Below, in pieces: positions 40,738-51,060 of a stretch of DNA of 64,000 nucleotides. The stretch spans positions 21,060 through 85,059 of the forward strand of contig JASANG010000683.1 in assembly GCA_030248215.1 (NCBI GenBank). Direction: 5' to 3'. The stretch is from Enoplolaimus lenunculus (Eukaryota > Nematoda > Enoplea > Enoplida > Thoracostomopsidae). The notes under the pieces were generated by a model. It worked only from the letters and a program-made list of their open reading frames with translations, ran no database searches and was not told where the DNA came from. The position numbers and the translations under genes are program-made. Each line of letters starts with the position of its first letter. Within the stretch, counting starts at the first letter, position 1.

Positions 40738-40923
40738 GACCCATGTATAGAACAGGGCCGGATCGTTTTCCGGCGGGGCCGTAATAGAGTCAGTTTAAGC
40801 TTTAGGCTAATTTTTTGCTTAGACTTAGACTTAGGCATAAGCTGATCCATACGCTTAGGCTAATAGGCTTAGGCTTAGGAATATGCTTATACTACTGTTG
40901 CGGCCCTGTTCTATACAAGGGCC
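40738..40923 (+). mobile_element. MITE family B, best copy
   Basis: GACCCATGTATAGAACAGGGC at the left, GCGGCCCTGTTCTATACAAGG at the right, CTTAGG array inside. Flanks ACAAAAAT and ACAAAAAA agree at seven of eight bases. It differs from family A in the terminal repeats but shares the type of core. Confidence 0.8.
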
Positions 40924-42749
40924 ACAAAAAATAAATACATTTTTAATGTTTGTCATTTTGGCCTTACAGATTGAAACTAAACAAAATGATTTTGTCAGCA
41001 CATCTCCTTTGCTATCCAATTTTAAATGACGATCGAGCTTAACACTGTTTTCTGCTTGAATGTGGTAAATTAAGACATTATATATATCGTATACAGAATT
41101 GAAACATATATTTAGTTTGTAAGTACTACGATATTTAAAAGCGTAGCAACGGGAAATTGAAACTGTTGTTAAAAAGACTGAAAAAATCAGAAGAGATTTT
41201 TGGCACCAAAAAAGAAACGGAAAAGAAACAAAAAACTATTTTCGAAAATGGAAGGAAAAATGTGCGTTTGATAGCAGAATCAGTGTGATTAAATTCCACA
41301 AAATTAAACCTACTTTCCAATTTTCGCTTGAACAACTGAAACTTGAAATCACAATCGAAATGGAATTTGAAAACTGTCTCTATTTCCTGCTTCTATCCTT
41401 GTTAAATCGCCGATTTCGAATTTTTAAAAATCTGCAACAGCGGGGAATTAAAACAGTTTCCAAGTTCAATTTCCAATTACTACCTTTTCAAAAGCGTAGT
41501 TGAAAAACAGCGTCTATAATTTCAACAAGGCGGGCACAAGATAATGTGGATTACACATAAGAGTTTAGTCGAGTATTCATGTGTTAAAAGTTAAGTAGTA
41601 TCTATACAGTTGAAACAAAGACTATCTTCGAATTGGACATACGCAACGCTCCTGAAGTTATCTACCTTAAACGTGTTTTACTTTTCAAATAGCTCATCTA
41701 TTAATGAAGCTAAACAGGTTTTGTTCAGGCTGATGTAAGTTATAAGAGCCTGACGTTGGGCAATAGATAAACTACCGTGCCAATGCTGCAACAGTGTCGT
41801 GTAGCGTAAGTGTGACCATACTACACTGCTGACAGTACAAATTGTACAGAATTATTATAAATTAATAACTAAATATCATTTTAATAGTTAGGTTCTGTGG
41901 AAAGCGGGCTACCAAATGCCGAAACGTTACGATGCCGATTTTTATTGATTGCGGATCGAATATGTGGTTTGTACTTTGTAAGAGTACATCACGTGGGCAG
42001 ACAGATATTGCAGTATTGGGATCATGAAAAGATGAAAGTTTTGAGTAAGGCCCTTTATACTAAAATTTGAACAGAACGTTAAACTCAGGCTCGCATTTTT
42101 ACGAATAGAACGACGTCTTTTAGTTGAGGCTAAAAATGTAATTTGTGCTGGGAAGCGGGAGTGCCCATGGGTTTACTACTTTTATTTAAACCGGATCAAT
42201 ATCCTGGTCTAAATGTGTTAGGCTATACATTAATGCGCATTAAAGACCAATGGAAAATTTCAGATATGATTAAGTTCAGTCTCCTAATATGGTTAGCAGA
42301 AATGCTAGAACATCATTCAAAATTGCCTATTATTACTTTTACGATTTATACGCGCATGAGTTCTTTCCGTCTTTAGATTTGCTGCCGAGTATTTCGACTA
42401 TCAGGCCAAGATAGAGTTTATTTACCAAACAGTGCTAAAACTCAGGCTTGCTCAACCTAGGTAATCATGTATTAAGACAGTGGGAGTACAAAAATTAGTA
42501 TTCTGAACCACCTTATATAAGGAGCTTAAAGTAGTGAGAATCCGGTGATATTCAAATTGAAAACTCATGATAAGATACGTTTTAACAAAAACAGAGAGAA
42601 CCATGAATCCTATTTAACTAATTCTTTTGGTAATATTTTGGCGCTCAAGGCGGTAGCAAATCGTTTATTTTAGGGTACCTTGTTTTTAATTTTTGGTAGG
42701 TTAGTTTTTGTAATTTATTTTTTAACAGTAGTGTAAAAGGCCGGTTTTG

Positions 42750-42802
42750 CCCTCTCCTCCTCCTCCCTCCTCCCTAAAGCGGAGGAGGAGGAGGGAGAGG
42801 GG
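42750..42802. repeat. CT/GA-rich hairpin
   Basis: CCCTCTCCTCCTCCTCCCTCC is followed after a short gap by GGAGGAGGAGGAGGGAGAGGG. It can form a long purine-pyrimidine stem, and could also adopt triplex DNA. Confidence 0.7.
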
Positions 42803-43269
42803 TATTTGCGCAGACCTCCTCCGCCTCCTCAGAAAAGGAACTGTAACCTTTGGGCTATAAAATGCTTAGCCTAAAATTCAGCATTTTTCTCGCAAATGAT
42901 TTGCTCTACTCCTGTACTAATTTTCAGTTTAACAACTGCAATAGTTAGTTAGTTTCAAAACATCGTATTAACTGATGATAGTTGCTATATGCACTTGGGA
43001 ATTTGGATGAACAGCTGCAGCTGTTTGCTTGTTTCAAATCTTATTACTATGTGACGATAGGTGATACGCACAGTTGAGAATACAGGCTGAGGACTCAAGG
43101 GTGTTTGGAGTTTGTATTCACCGTCACTCGTTTTATGGTCAAATATTCAATTTACAAATTACATTTAATCATGCACTGGCCCGTAATCAGAGGGGGCTGT
43201 CAGAACACCCCTTCCTCCGAAGTACTGCGAATATATTTCATTTTTTTTCTAAATTTCTCCGAAAGATAT

Positions 43270-43341
43270 GGCCACGCCGGGAATCGAACCTCGGACCTCT
43301 CGCTCGCGAGTCAAGCGTGCTACCCATTACACCACGCGGCC
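43270..43341 (-). tRNA. tRNA-like sequence, copy 1 (anticodon position CGC)
   Basis: Seventy-two nt fold as a cloverleaf: a 7-bp acceptor stem (GGCCGCG/CGTGGCC, one G-T pair), a 4-bp D stem, an anticodon stem with one mismatch and loop CTCGCGA. The B box GGTTCGATTCC is perfect. The T stem has two mismatches and the G3-U70 pair of true tRNA-Ala is absent. More likely a tRNA pseudogene or SINE head than an active tRNA. Confidence 0.45.
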
Positions 43342-43616
43342 GATATCCTAATTTCCTCTGGTGGTATATGCACAAGTATGTAATGTGTTAACATTACACA
43401 CTCTGCACATACACAAACCGCGTATTACCCACATTCCCCCTTCTTTTAGGCGGTCGCCCCGGACCGCGAATCCAAACTTCTCCGAATCCATGAGCCTGCA
43501 ATTTACAGCGCCCATCTCGGTGGGACGTCCATGTCAGAACTGCACGGTCGGGACGACCCCTTTCCTCGAAGTACTGTGAATATACATGATTTTCCTCTTA
43601 ATTCTACGAAAGATAT

Positions 43617-43688
43617 GGCCACGCCGGGAATCGAACCTCGGACCTCTCGCTCGCAAGTCAAGCGCGCTACCCATTACACCACGCGGCC
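43617..43688 (-). tRNA. tRNA-like sequence, copy 2 (anticodon position TGC)
   Basis: Like copy 1, with loop CTTGCGA. The same acceptor and D stems, the same B box and the same two T-stem mismatches. The shared defects argue that both derive from one tRNA-derived repeat and not from two working tRNA genes. Confidence 0.45.
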
Positions 43689-43802
43689 GATATCCTAATT
43701 TCCTCTGGTGGTATATGCACAAGTATGTAATGTGTTAACATTACACACTCTGCACATACACAAACCGCGTATTACCCACATTCCCAAACCGCGTATTACC
43801 CA

Positions 43803-43947
43803 CAGGGGCCAGGGGGCAACCCCCCTGGAATAATTTTGTCCCTTAAAAAGTTTTCAATCTTGTTTGTATGCCTTCGAAGACTCTTTCATGCCCCTCCTGA
43901 AAAATGTTTAGCATCCATGGCAATGTGAGCTCGCTACGAGCCTGATT
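43803..43947 (-). repeat. Dispersed repeat family M copy 4
   Basis: CAGGGGGCAACCCCCCTGGAA, GTTTTCAATCTTGTTTG and GCTCGCTACGAGCCTGA occur in the order seen at 10848-10987. Confidence 0.5.
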
Positions 43948-44639
43948 TTTTAATTTTGTTAACTTAATATGAGGCTGTGCGTTATATTTGCGAAAAAATG
44001 TGCATGTAACGTTTAACATATTGACCAATAACATTGCAGTATCGCAGTATTTGTCAACAGCATAGCGTTTTTCATCTTGAAAAATTCTCGTAGTTATTTA
44101 TACAACAACGTTAAGTAGTAAAGTGTTTATATATTGTTTAGTTTCTTGTGTATTATGAACTATAACGCTCTTAAGATGGACTGAGAAGCGAAAAATTTCA
44201 AAAATGTAAACGGGTTCTTTTTGATTTGCTTTCAGGCCGATACATTAGCGGATTTGGGGGTAGGGTGTACGTCCACCGTCAGAAAATTTTTTGTAATAAA
44301 ATGGTCAGGGGCTTTACACTTCTTGTCCTGTAGAACACGCAAAATATGGCTTATGTCTTAATACATACAATCTGACTTCTATAATCATGCATACATACAT
44401 ACATATATTCATAAACATAGAGATATACATGTAGCTAGCTCACATCACTAGAATAGGGGGTTAAAAATTTCCAAGACGGGCATATAAGGGTTTTGATTAC
44501 TCAGAAGCAAGTGAAAAAGCAGCAAAAAATAAAAAACTATGCATTACGTATTATTTTATTACGTATTTTTCAGCTTTATACGAGCCGTGCACAACTGGTA
44601 ACTTCGCCACACGCAGGCAGCCCCTGGTGATGTGGGAGA

Positions 44640-44860
44640 TGATCGACATCGTCAGTTAGCAGGCGGGGTGCCAGATCCCTTCACGGTCGGCCGTTTGCGT
44701 TAGGCTCACACACGAGTGTTTCCTCCCTGGGTATTTTACTTGTTGACCAAACCACTGACATTTTAAGCCTGCCCTGCCGTGTCGTGTTAGGGGCGATACG
44801 TTCGATCCACCTAACCCACGGTAAAGATGCTTGATGTCAGTGGCACCCAAACAAGCAACC
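44640..44860. other. GC-richer segment of unknown nature
   Basis: A patch of higher GC content with one 64-codon open frame and no recognised domain. TACGTTCGATCCACC resembles a Pol III B box, so an old SINE is possible, but there is too little to decide. Confidence 0.25.
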
Positions 44861-45360
44861 GTAGGAATTCAAATTTTTTAAAAACAATTTACGATTAAGC
44901 TGGGGTAGCTTAGGCTTTAGCTTCTCAGTATAGTATGTATACACACGACATATTATGTACGTAAAACCTTATAATTTTAATCAATCCTACTAAAAGCTGC
45001 ATATAGCCAGTTTTTTTCTGTGCTTAAAAATCAACTTAGTTAAATTTTAAAACAATCGTAATTGCGGTCATTTTACTTGTTAGGTTGTGCCTGTTAAAAT
45101 TTAATACACCTTGTGGTTTTTAAATAAGAAAATTCTAATTTCAACAAATTGATCATATACAGCTTTACCTTGGATTGATCAAAAATATTTACCTTTACAT
45201 GTTTAAAATCAAATGGTATAAAATACAATACATAAGCCATGGTCTAAGCACAACCCGAAATCGAAACTTTTAAAGAAAAACATTAAGTCTCAGATTTATT
45301 ATACATAACTTCAGAGAAGGTTTCCAGCTAGTGTAAGTAAATTTCAAAGTCGTGAAATTT

Positions 45361-45505
45361 GGTCAATGTTACTTTAGACTGATAACTGTAGATTAACCGT
45401 ATGCCACTGCTTTATAGTAAACTCAGATTTTATATTAGGTTTTGCTTCGACTTAGGCTTAAGCATACGGTTAATCTACAGTTATCAGTCTAAAGTAACAT
45501 TGACC
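45361..45505 (+). mobile_element. MITE family A copy 8, with 44-bp perfect ends
   Basis: GGTCAATGTTACTTTAGACTG and the next 23 bases are repeated exactly in inverted form at the right end. The loop holds one CTTAGGCTTA unit. The perfect arms suggest a recent insertion or gene conversion. Confidence 0.8.
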
Positions 45506-45604
45506 AAGTTTGCAATGGTCCACGGGGATAATCCCCAACCCAACACTTTCCTGTTAGGTTGCCCCATCGCCGTAAAGGCCGCCCCTGGTAGCTGTGCAAA
45601 CAGA

Positions 45605-45780
45605 CGCAGGTTTTTCTTTATTTTTATTTTTAATTCGCATTTTTTCATTGATTTTTTTCATTTTTTTCGTTTCTTTTCTATTCTCATTTTTTTCGTTTCT
45701 TTTCTTTTTTATTTTTTCATTATTCGTCTTTTTTATTATTTTTCTTTTTTTCTACATTTTTATTTTTTATATTACAAATA
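45605..45780 (+). repeat. T-rich low-complexity tract
   Basis: Runs of TTTTTC and ATTTTTT words. Apparent Phe-rich open frames here come from the composition. Confidence 0.8.
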
Positions 45781-45781
45781 A

Positions 45782-45937
45782 AGCCCATGTATAATTCAGG
45801 CTTCCAGCAGTAGTATAAACATATTACTAACGTAACCCTAAGTCTAAGTGCCAGTTTAAACCTAAGCTAAAAAGTAGATTAAAACTTAAGCTTAGTTCTA
45901 CTACAAAACCATACTACCCTGAGTTATACTTAGGTAA
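45782..45937 (+). mobile_element. MITE family B variant
   Basis: GCCCATGTATAATTCAGG at the left and CCCTGAGTTATAC at the right form inverted ends. CCTAAG-like units lie between. Confidence 0.5.
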
Positions 45938-46058
45938 AAATAGCAAAAACTTAACAAACAATTTTTCTAACGGCATAAGGCCGTTGCCGTGAGTTCTTTC
46001 GAACCCACGGCTCATAATTTTCGTCTTCTTCTGGTTCTTTTTGTTGTTGTTGTTGTTT

Positions 46059-46108
<50 letters not shown>

Positions 46109-46672
46109 GCTGCTGCTGCTGCTGCTGCTATTGTTGTTGTTGCTGCTGCTGTTGTTGTTGTTGTTTTAAGCGCAGCGCTATTGTAGTTTGGCGCTGCGCT
46201 TTAATGTGAGCAGCTAGTGCCGTTCGCTGTACCGAGAAAATTATTTCGGGGCGCTCGCTAAGACAGCCCACATCATATATTGAGCGTCTTCGCGGCCCTC
46301 ATCTGTTATAATTTTTAGAAAACATACTATTTCTAAAATAACATGTTGTCATGGTGTAAACCAGGGTTCCAACAGCAATTAAATTTTGCCGGAACAGGGA
46401 CAGGAACAGGAATCTGAGTTATACTTAGGTAAAAATAACAATCATCTTCTAATGACACTAGGGTTGTTGTAGTTGTTGTTGTAGTTGTTGCTGCTGCTGC
46501 TTCTGCTTTAAGCGCAGCGCAATTTTGACTTTGCGCTGCGCTTCCAAGCGAGCGATCATTACCGCCCGCTTGGATTTGTAGATAATGGCGGGGCGCTCGC
46601 TCTCCAACCCCACATCGTACATGGAGCGCCGGCGAGCACTCCATCTGTTGTAATTCTTTGGCAGCATCTGGA
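45918..46672 (-). repeat. Tandem segmental duplication with CAA/CAG repeats and hairpins
   Basis: A segment at 45918-46320 recurs at about 46410-46672. Both contain CTGAGTTATACTTAGG, a CAA/GCA triplet run, an 11-bp-stem hairpin AAGCGCAGCGC...GCGCTGCGCTT and a GCGCTCGC block. The triplet tracts differ in length. Confidence 0.7.
46140..46322 (-). pseudogene. Degraded copy of the 46.5-kb candidate exon
   Basis: It encodes SIYDVGCLSERPEIIFSVQR and IALRLKQQQQ in one frame, parallel to the copy at 46458-46673, but a stop interrupts the conserved start. It could be a decayed exon or a non-coding repeat. Confidence 0.3.
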
Positions 46673-46673
46673 A
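46458..46673 (-). CDS. Possible exon of an unknown polyQ-ended protein
   Basis: Read from an acceptor-like TTTTTATTCCAG, the frame gives MLPKNYNRWSARRRSMYDVG..., a basic helical stretch (RAVMIARLEAQRKVKIALRL) and a Gln-rich end. The neighbouring copy (about 46140-46322) encodes a recognisable relative (SIYDVGCLSERPEII) but has a stop where this one has Trp. No family is recognised. The duplication with a kept frame is the only support. Confidence 0.3.
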   Translation of the reverse strand, partial: FQMLPKNYNRWSARRRSMYDVGLESERPAIIYKSKRAVMIARLEAQRKVKIALRLKQKQQQQQLQQQLQQP

Positions 46674-47084
46674 TAAAAATTATTACACTGCTATTTGCAA
46701 ACCTCTAAACAGAAATACTTTCTATTATATGCCCCAAACATCAAGCAAAACCATCTATATAAAATTCGTGCTTATAGCGTTAAAATCTTTACTTATTTAG
46801 CAATCATTTGTTGATAACCTAGAAAGAAATACCACAAAGTTAAATTTCCAATTCAAAAAATTTTGCCTATAAAGGAACACCAGTAGTATACACCCCCCTT
46901 GGGACAGTCGTAAGAGGCTGTCCCTAGGGGGGGTTTTCTTGATGACTAATGCTTGTTAATTTTTTGTTTCAGGTACAAACATCAAGACGAAAAAAAGGTA
47001 CTTTACACTTTTTTATATTGTTTGTTCATAATTATTATATAAGTAAATTTTATGTGTTTTTTGTTAGGAGTGTTAAGCAATGTG

Positions 47085-47500
47085 TAACCAGCTGTCCGTT
47101 TCCGGTAAAAATCGACGTCCGTTTCCGTTATAGAAATAACATAAATTACGTTCATCCAAAATCTTATAAATTTCGGAGCATTTGATATATTTCTTTGAAA
47201 TCTTTGAAATACCAGTGAATTTATGCACGTTTCACTTGTGTTGGCAGAAAACACATTCGAAATTTTGGCCCATGCATAGAACAGGGGCCGGAACAGTAGT
47301 GTAAGTATATGCCTAAGCCTAAGCGTATGAATGAACCTATTCCTAAGCCTAAGCGAACAAGTAGTCTAAAGCTTAAACTGACTATTATAGCCTCTTCGGA
47401 AAACGATCCGGCCCTGTTCTATACATGGGTCGAAACATTTATACTTCAATATCCGTTTACTCCATGCTTAATATACTTCTATATCCGTTTCCCTTTAGTT
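47085..47500 (+). mobile_element. MITE family G copy 3, interrupted
   Basis: TGTGTAACCAGCTGTCCGTT at the left and CAATATCCGTTTACTCC at the right, with AATACCAGTGAATTTATGC inside. A family B element sits in it at 47267-47431. Confidence 0.6.
47267..47431 (-). mobile_element. MITE family B inserted in family G
   Basis: GGCCCATGCATAGAACAGGGG at the left, CCGGCCCTGTTCTATACATGG at the right, CCTAAG arrays inside. Flanks GAAATTTT and GAAACATT agree at six of eight bases. Confidence 0.8.
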
Positions 47501-47595
47501 TACTCCATGCTTAATATATGTTCAGCTAAAGCCTAAAAGCATAGCTGAAGATAGGTTCGTTTTTCATAGGAATAAGGTTAGACTAATTTTTTGGT

Positions 47596-47749
47596 GCAGG
47601 TATAGAACAGGAACGGAACGCAGTAGCATAAACATATTCCTAAGCGTAAGCCTGTACCTAAGTCTAAGCAAACAAGCTAGTCTAAAGATTAATCTTATTC
47701 TATTACAGTCCCAGGAAAACGTTTCGAACCCTGTTCTGTACATGGACCC
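47596..47749 (-). mobile_element. MITE family B copy
   Basis: GGTATAGAACAGGAACGGAAC at the left and ACCCTGTTCTGTACATGG at the right, with CCTAAGCGTAAGCC inside. Confidence 0.7.
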
Positions 47750-47788
47750 TAATTTTTAACATATTCCTAGTTCTACTTGTCCACCTTC

Positions 47789-47910
47789 GGTCCGTGTATA
47801 GATCAGTGGCACGTAGTTTTCCGAGGGATTGCAATAGAATAAGGTTTCCAATAATATTTATGCTTAGGAATATGTTTATACTAATGTTACGATCCTGTTC
47901 TATACATTAA
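47789..47910 (+). mobile_element. MITE family B copy (degenerate)
   Basis: GGTCCGTGTATAGATCAGTGG at the left and ACGATCCTGTTCTATACATT at the right. A further fragment with ATGATCCTGTTCTATGCATCG follows near 47.95-48.01 kb. Confidence 0.55.
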
Positions 47911-48315
47911 CGCATTTTTTTGTTCAATTGCAACAGAATAAGCATTAGTTTGACCCAAGTGTGTATTGTTTAGGTTTACGAATATGTTATGATCCTGTTC
48001 TATGCATCGGTCAAGTAAGTTATAGGATAAATCGTTTGAATAAGAAGTTCTTATCATTATTTTTACCACTAATAGCTTACAGGACTTATCACTACTATTT
48101 GCAACCCAGATTACAGCGTTGAATAAATGAATTCAGTTTTCGTGTTTAGCTAGCTAAGTGGATTGGCTTATTGAAATAGTCATCCACGTATATTTATACT
48201 TTATAGACGTTTTTTGTTTAAGTTTTCTCCTGTATTTATTTTTATGAGCCCCGCCACAATTTTTGCAAAATTGTTGTAAAAAGCAAAAAATGCACAATTC
48301 CGTAGCTAGGGGTTG

Positions 48316-48860
48316 AGAATTGTGTCAGTCTAGGTAGGAACCTGGAGATCAGACCTTTCAACTAGCTGCTGAAAAAAGAGGGTGCATGTGTAGATAACGG
48401 ACAAGCATGTCTCACATGCTAACGTGACCTTATTTTCAACAAGGTCGTCCCTTGACCGCGTGGCAACAAAGGTTCGGATTTGGATTCGGCAAATTAGCAC
48501 TGGATTCGGATTCGGATTCGGTCAAATCGTGGATTCGGCGCCATCCTATTTACGACTTACTTTGTTCATAGCGTGACAGTTTACCACTGCGCTCACGGCG
48601 TAGCCCCAATGTCAGTCTTGGTAGGAACAGGGACTTCATACCTTTTTATTCAACAGCTGAAAAAGCAGGCTTCCGGAGTGAAATTCGTCGACTATATGTG
48701 TCGACTGTATGCAGTCAGCTAGTATACATACAGGGCACTGCACTGTATTGCATGAGCACATAACGGATAAGCATGTCTCATACGCTTACAAAGCGGAGCA
48801 TAATCTGTACGTCATGGGTTCGAGCCTCAATGCATCCTCTGTAAAATTTTCGTGAAGGCT
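48316..48860 (+). repeat. SINE-like repeats, two partial copies
   Basis: TGTCAGTCTAGGTAGGAACC (48322) and TGTCAGTCTTGGTAGGAAC (48611) begin related segments; ACGGACAAGCATGTCTCACA and ACGGATAAGCATGTCTCATA follow in each. The second copy has GGGTTCGAGCCTC, close to a Pol III B box. A tRNA-derived SINE is the likely reading. Confidence 0.4.
48461..48546 (+). mobile_element. Small inverted-repeat element family I, copy 1
   Basis: GTGGCAACAAAGGTTCGGATT at the left and GGATTCGGCGCCATCC at the right, GGATTCGGATTCGG between. It lies between the two SINE-like copies. Confidence 0.45.
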
Positions 48861-48953
48861 CTAATAGTATTGAGAGCACTGCTTGTTATGAAAGTTAACA
48901 GAACTGCATCGGAATTCTGGTTGCATGCTGACTGGTCATGTCATACGAATTAG

Positions 48954-49019
48954 GGTGGCAACAAAGGTTCGGATTAGGATTAGGATTGATATTCGGTCTA
49001 ATGTAGATCCGGTGCCACC
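48954..49019 (+). mobile_element. Small inverted-repeat element family I, copy 2
   Basis: GGGTGGCAACAAAGGTTCGGA at the left and GATCCGGTGCCACCTT at the right, with GGATTAGGATTAGG inside. Confidence 0.5.
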
Positions 49020-49032
49020 TTGATACAAACAC

Positions 49033-49468
49033 ACCAGGGTGCAATCGGAATTCTGGTTCTGATTGGAATTCCGATTCAAAACGAGTTCCGATTACAATTC
49101 CGATTGCACAATCAATCGAAATCGGAATTTCCACATTTTAATTTTAGCCCTACGTGTTGTGATATGTTGTATAAACAAATTCAGCATCATTTATCGATTA
49201 AATTGTTTTTGATGAGTTAACTTATCAATAGTTGATTGTAGTTTAGTTTTGCACAGCCAAAAAATGATTGCCAATTTGTTCATGCGACGTTTTTGAGAAT
49301 TGTTGCAAGCCAACATATACTCTAAATCAATATTATACTTGTTAATACAAATGATCCGTTTAGTCACAAAATTTGTAGTTCCGATTCCAATTCCGATTCT
49401 GATTCCGGTATAAATTTGCTAGTCCGATTCCGATTCCTGTTTAATTCAGTTCCGCGTTGCACCCTGGA
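49033..49468 (+). mobile_element. hAT-like MITE family H copy 1
   Basis: CAGGGTGCAA at the left, TTGCACCCTG at the right, with GGAATTCCGATTC words in from each end. Flanks AAACACAC and GAACACAC agree at seven of eight bases. CAGGGTG ends with an 8-bp duplication are the hAT pattern. Confidence 0.75.
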
Positions 49469-49555
49469 ACACACCCTTTTAAAAGAACAGCGCCGATTTA
49501 TTTTAGATGTCAAAAAGTTTAAACATTGGAAACGCAAACCTGTAAAGTTTGCAAT

Positions 49556-51024
49556 ATGTTATCGATGGCACCAAATGATCATGCATCAACTAGTAGCATC
49601 TTTGCGAAGCAAACAGAAAGTGGGCTGCTGTCTTCTGAATACGAAAGGTAATGCGCACTGTTTTATGTATCTGAGTTGCGCAAACTAAATGTTTGTTCAA
49701 TTAAAAATAATTATTACCTTGAATTTTTTCATTGTTATTTTAGTGTTTCAAGATTTTGCAGTTTTTGGAAGGGTCTAGTGGTGTAAATGCAGCATAATGT
49801 TAAAGACATTCACTTACAAAAATCAAATTTATGAAATTCAGCGCCCAGCACAGTAAATATTTCGTACTTATGTTTGCGGTATCAGCTTTTACAGGATATT
49901 TAAAAGGATTAGAATATCCGACGCACCGTAAGCCAAGCCAAATGTATGAATTTTATAACATTGTTTTGAACTCACACATTTAGGTTAAAGCTGAAAGGTG
50001 TTGTATCTTTCTTTTTGACCATGCTAATGCTTTTCTGCTTCAAAGTCGTCTGATACCATGCGTGTATATTGCTACAAGGAACGCTAATCCAATTTGGAAA
50101 TAATTTTTGACACGGACCGTATCCCTACGACATGTATAGCACCGTTCTTACTATCTTATTGCATTCCTAACAATTTTTAGTCAACAGCGACATCTACAGT
50201 TGCAACAACTGCAACAACAACAGCTGCCTCAACAACAGCAGCAACCTCAACAACAGCAATCGCAACAACAACAGTCTCAACAACAGCTGCCTCAACAACA
50301 GCAGCAACTACAACAACAACAGCTGCAACAACAGCAATCGCAACACCAGCTGCCTCAACAACAGCAGCAATTTAACCAACAACAGATGCAACAACAGCAA
50401 CTTCAACAACAACAGCTGCAACAACAGCTGCAACAACAGCAACTTCAACAACAAAAGCTGCAACAACAGCAACAACTACAGGTGCAACAACATCTGCAAC
50501 AACAACAGCAACAACTACAGTTGCAACAACAACAGCTGCCTCAACAACAGCAGCAACAACAGCTGCAACAACAACAGCTGCCTCAACAACAGCAGCAGCA
50601 ACAACACCAGCATCGACAACAAAAGCTGCAACAACAACAGCAACTACAATTGCAACAACAACAGCTGCCTCAACAACAGCAGCAGCAACTACAATTGCAA
50701 CAACAACAGCTGCAACAACAACAACAGCAACTACAATTGCAACAACAACAGCTGCCTCAACAACAGCAGCAGCAACTACAATTGCAACAACAACAGCTGC
50801 TTCAACAACAGCAGCAGCAACTACAATTGCAACAACAACAGCTGCAGCAACAACAGCAACAACAACAGCTGCAGCAACAACAGCAACAACAACAGCAGCA
50901 GCAACAACAGCAGCCTCGACAACAAAAGCTGCAACAACAGCAACATACTACAACAACAAATCGGAGGTGGAAATCGAAAAAGAATCGTGCAAGGTATGCG
51001 AGGCAAGGTTTGACGGGGACGTAC
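49556..51024 (+). CDS. Possible polyglutamine-rich protein, two exons, 3' partial
   Basis: Exon 1 (49556-49647) could start at ATG after an in-frame stop (at 49520) and encode MLSMAPNDHASTSSIFAKQT... to SEYE, with donor GTAATG. Exon 2 (50181-51024) has acceptor CAATTTTTAG and continues in the matching phase as a long run of Gln with Leu and Pro (QQQLPQ units). It ends with a basic segment (NRRWKSKKNRAR) and QGLTGTY before a GTAAGT donor. The Gln frame stays open for over 800 bases, while the Thr/Ala frame of the same repeat has a stop. PolyQ tracts near basic segments occur in transcription regulators, but no DNA-binding domain is visible. The repeat could also be a plain minisatellite open by chance. 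Confidence 0.38.
50200..50950 (+). repeat. CAACAACAGCTG minisatellite
   Basis: Higher-order units such as CAACAACAACAGCTGCCTCA and CAACTACAATTGCAACAA recur with small changes. This forms the body of candidate exon 2 at 50181-51024. Confidence 0.9.
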
Positions 51025-51060
51025 GTAAGTATATACCATTATGCTTTTGTTAATGAATTG

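Larger units (their letters stand above)
43206..43797 (-). repeat. Direct duplication containing two tRNA-like copies
   Basis: About 230 bp at 43206-43437 recurs at 43557-43785, offset 347 bp. The shared part starts before the tRNA-like segment (CTCCGAAGTACTGCGAATAT) and continues past it (TATCCTAATTTCCTCTGGTGG to ACCCACATTCCC). This could be a tandem duplication or two insertions of a tRNA-derived SINE. Confidence 0.7.
36190..49555. other. Repeat-rich region without a firm gene
   Basis: Apart from the elements listed separately, I found no gene with recognisable domains over this stretch. Open frames are short, low in complexity or inside repeats. If the RyR gene continues to the right, this region would be intron. 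Confidence 0.5.

Noticed and set aside
42143-42376. Seventy-seven-codon plus-strand frame
   Set aside because: It looks protein-like in composition but has no ATG context, splice support or family that I recognise.
43074-43391. Two overlapping open frames of about 100 codons
   Set aside because: They run through the tRNA-like repeat and its flank; no homology.
45401-45794. Phe-rich open frames
   Set aside because: They come from a T-rich low-complexity tract next to a MITE.
45989-46186. Poly-Val/Ala open frame on the plus strand
   Set aside because: It is the translation of a TTG/TGC triplet run; no start context or family.
50821-51039. Leu-rich minus-strand frame
   Set aside because: Complement of the CAACAG repeat; composition only.
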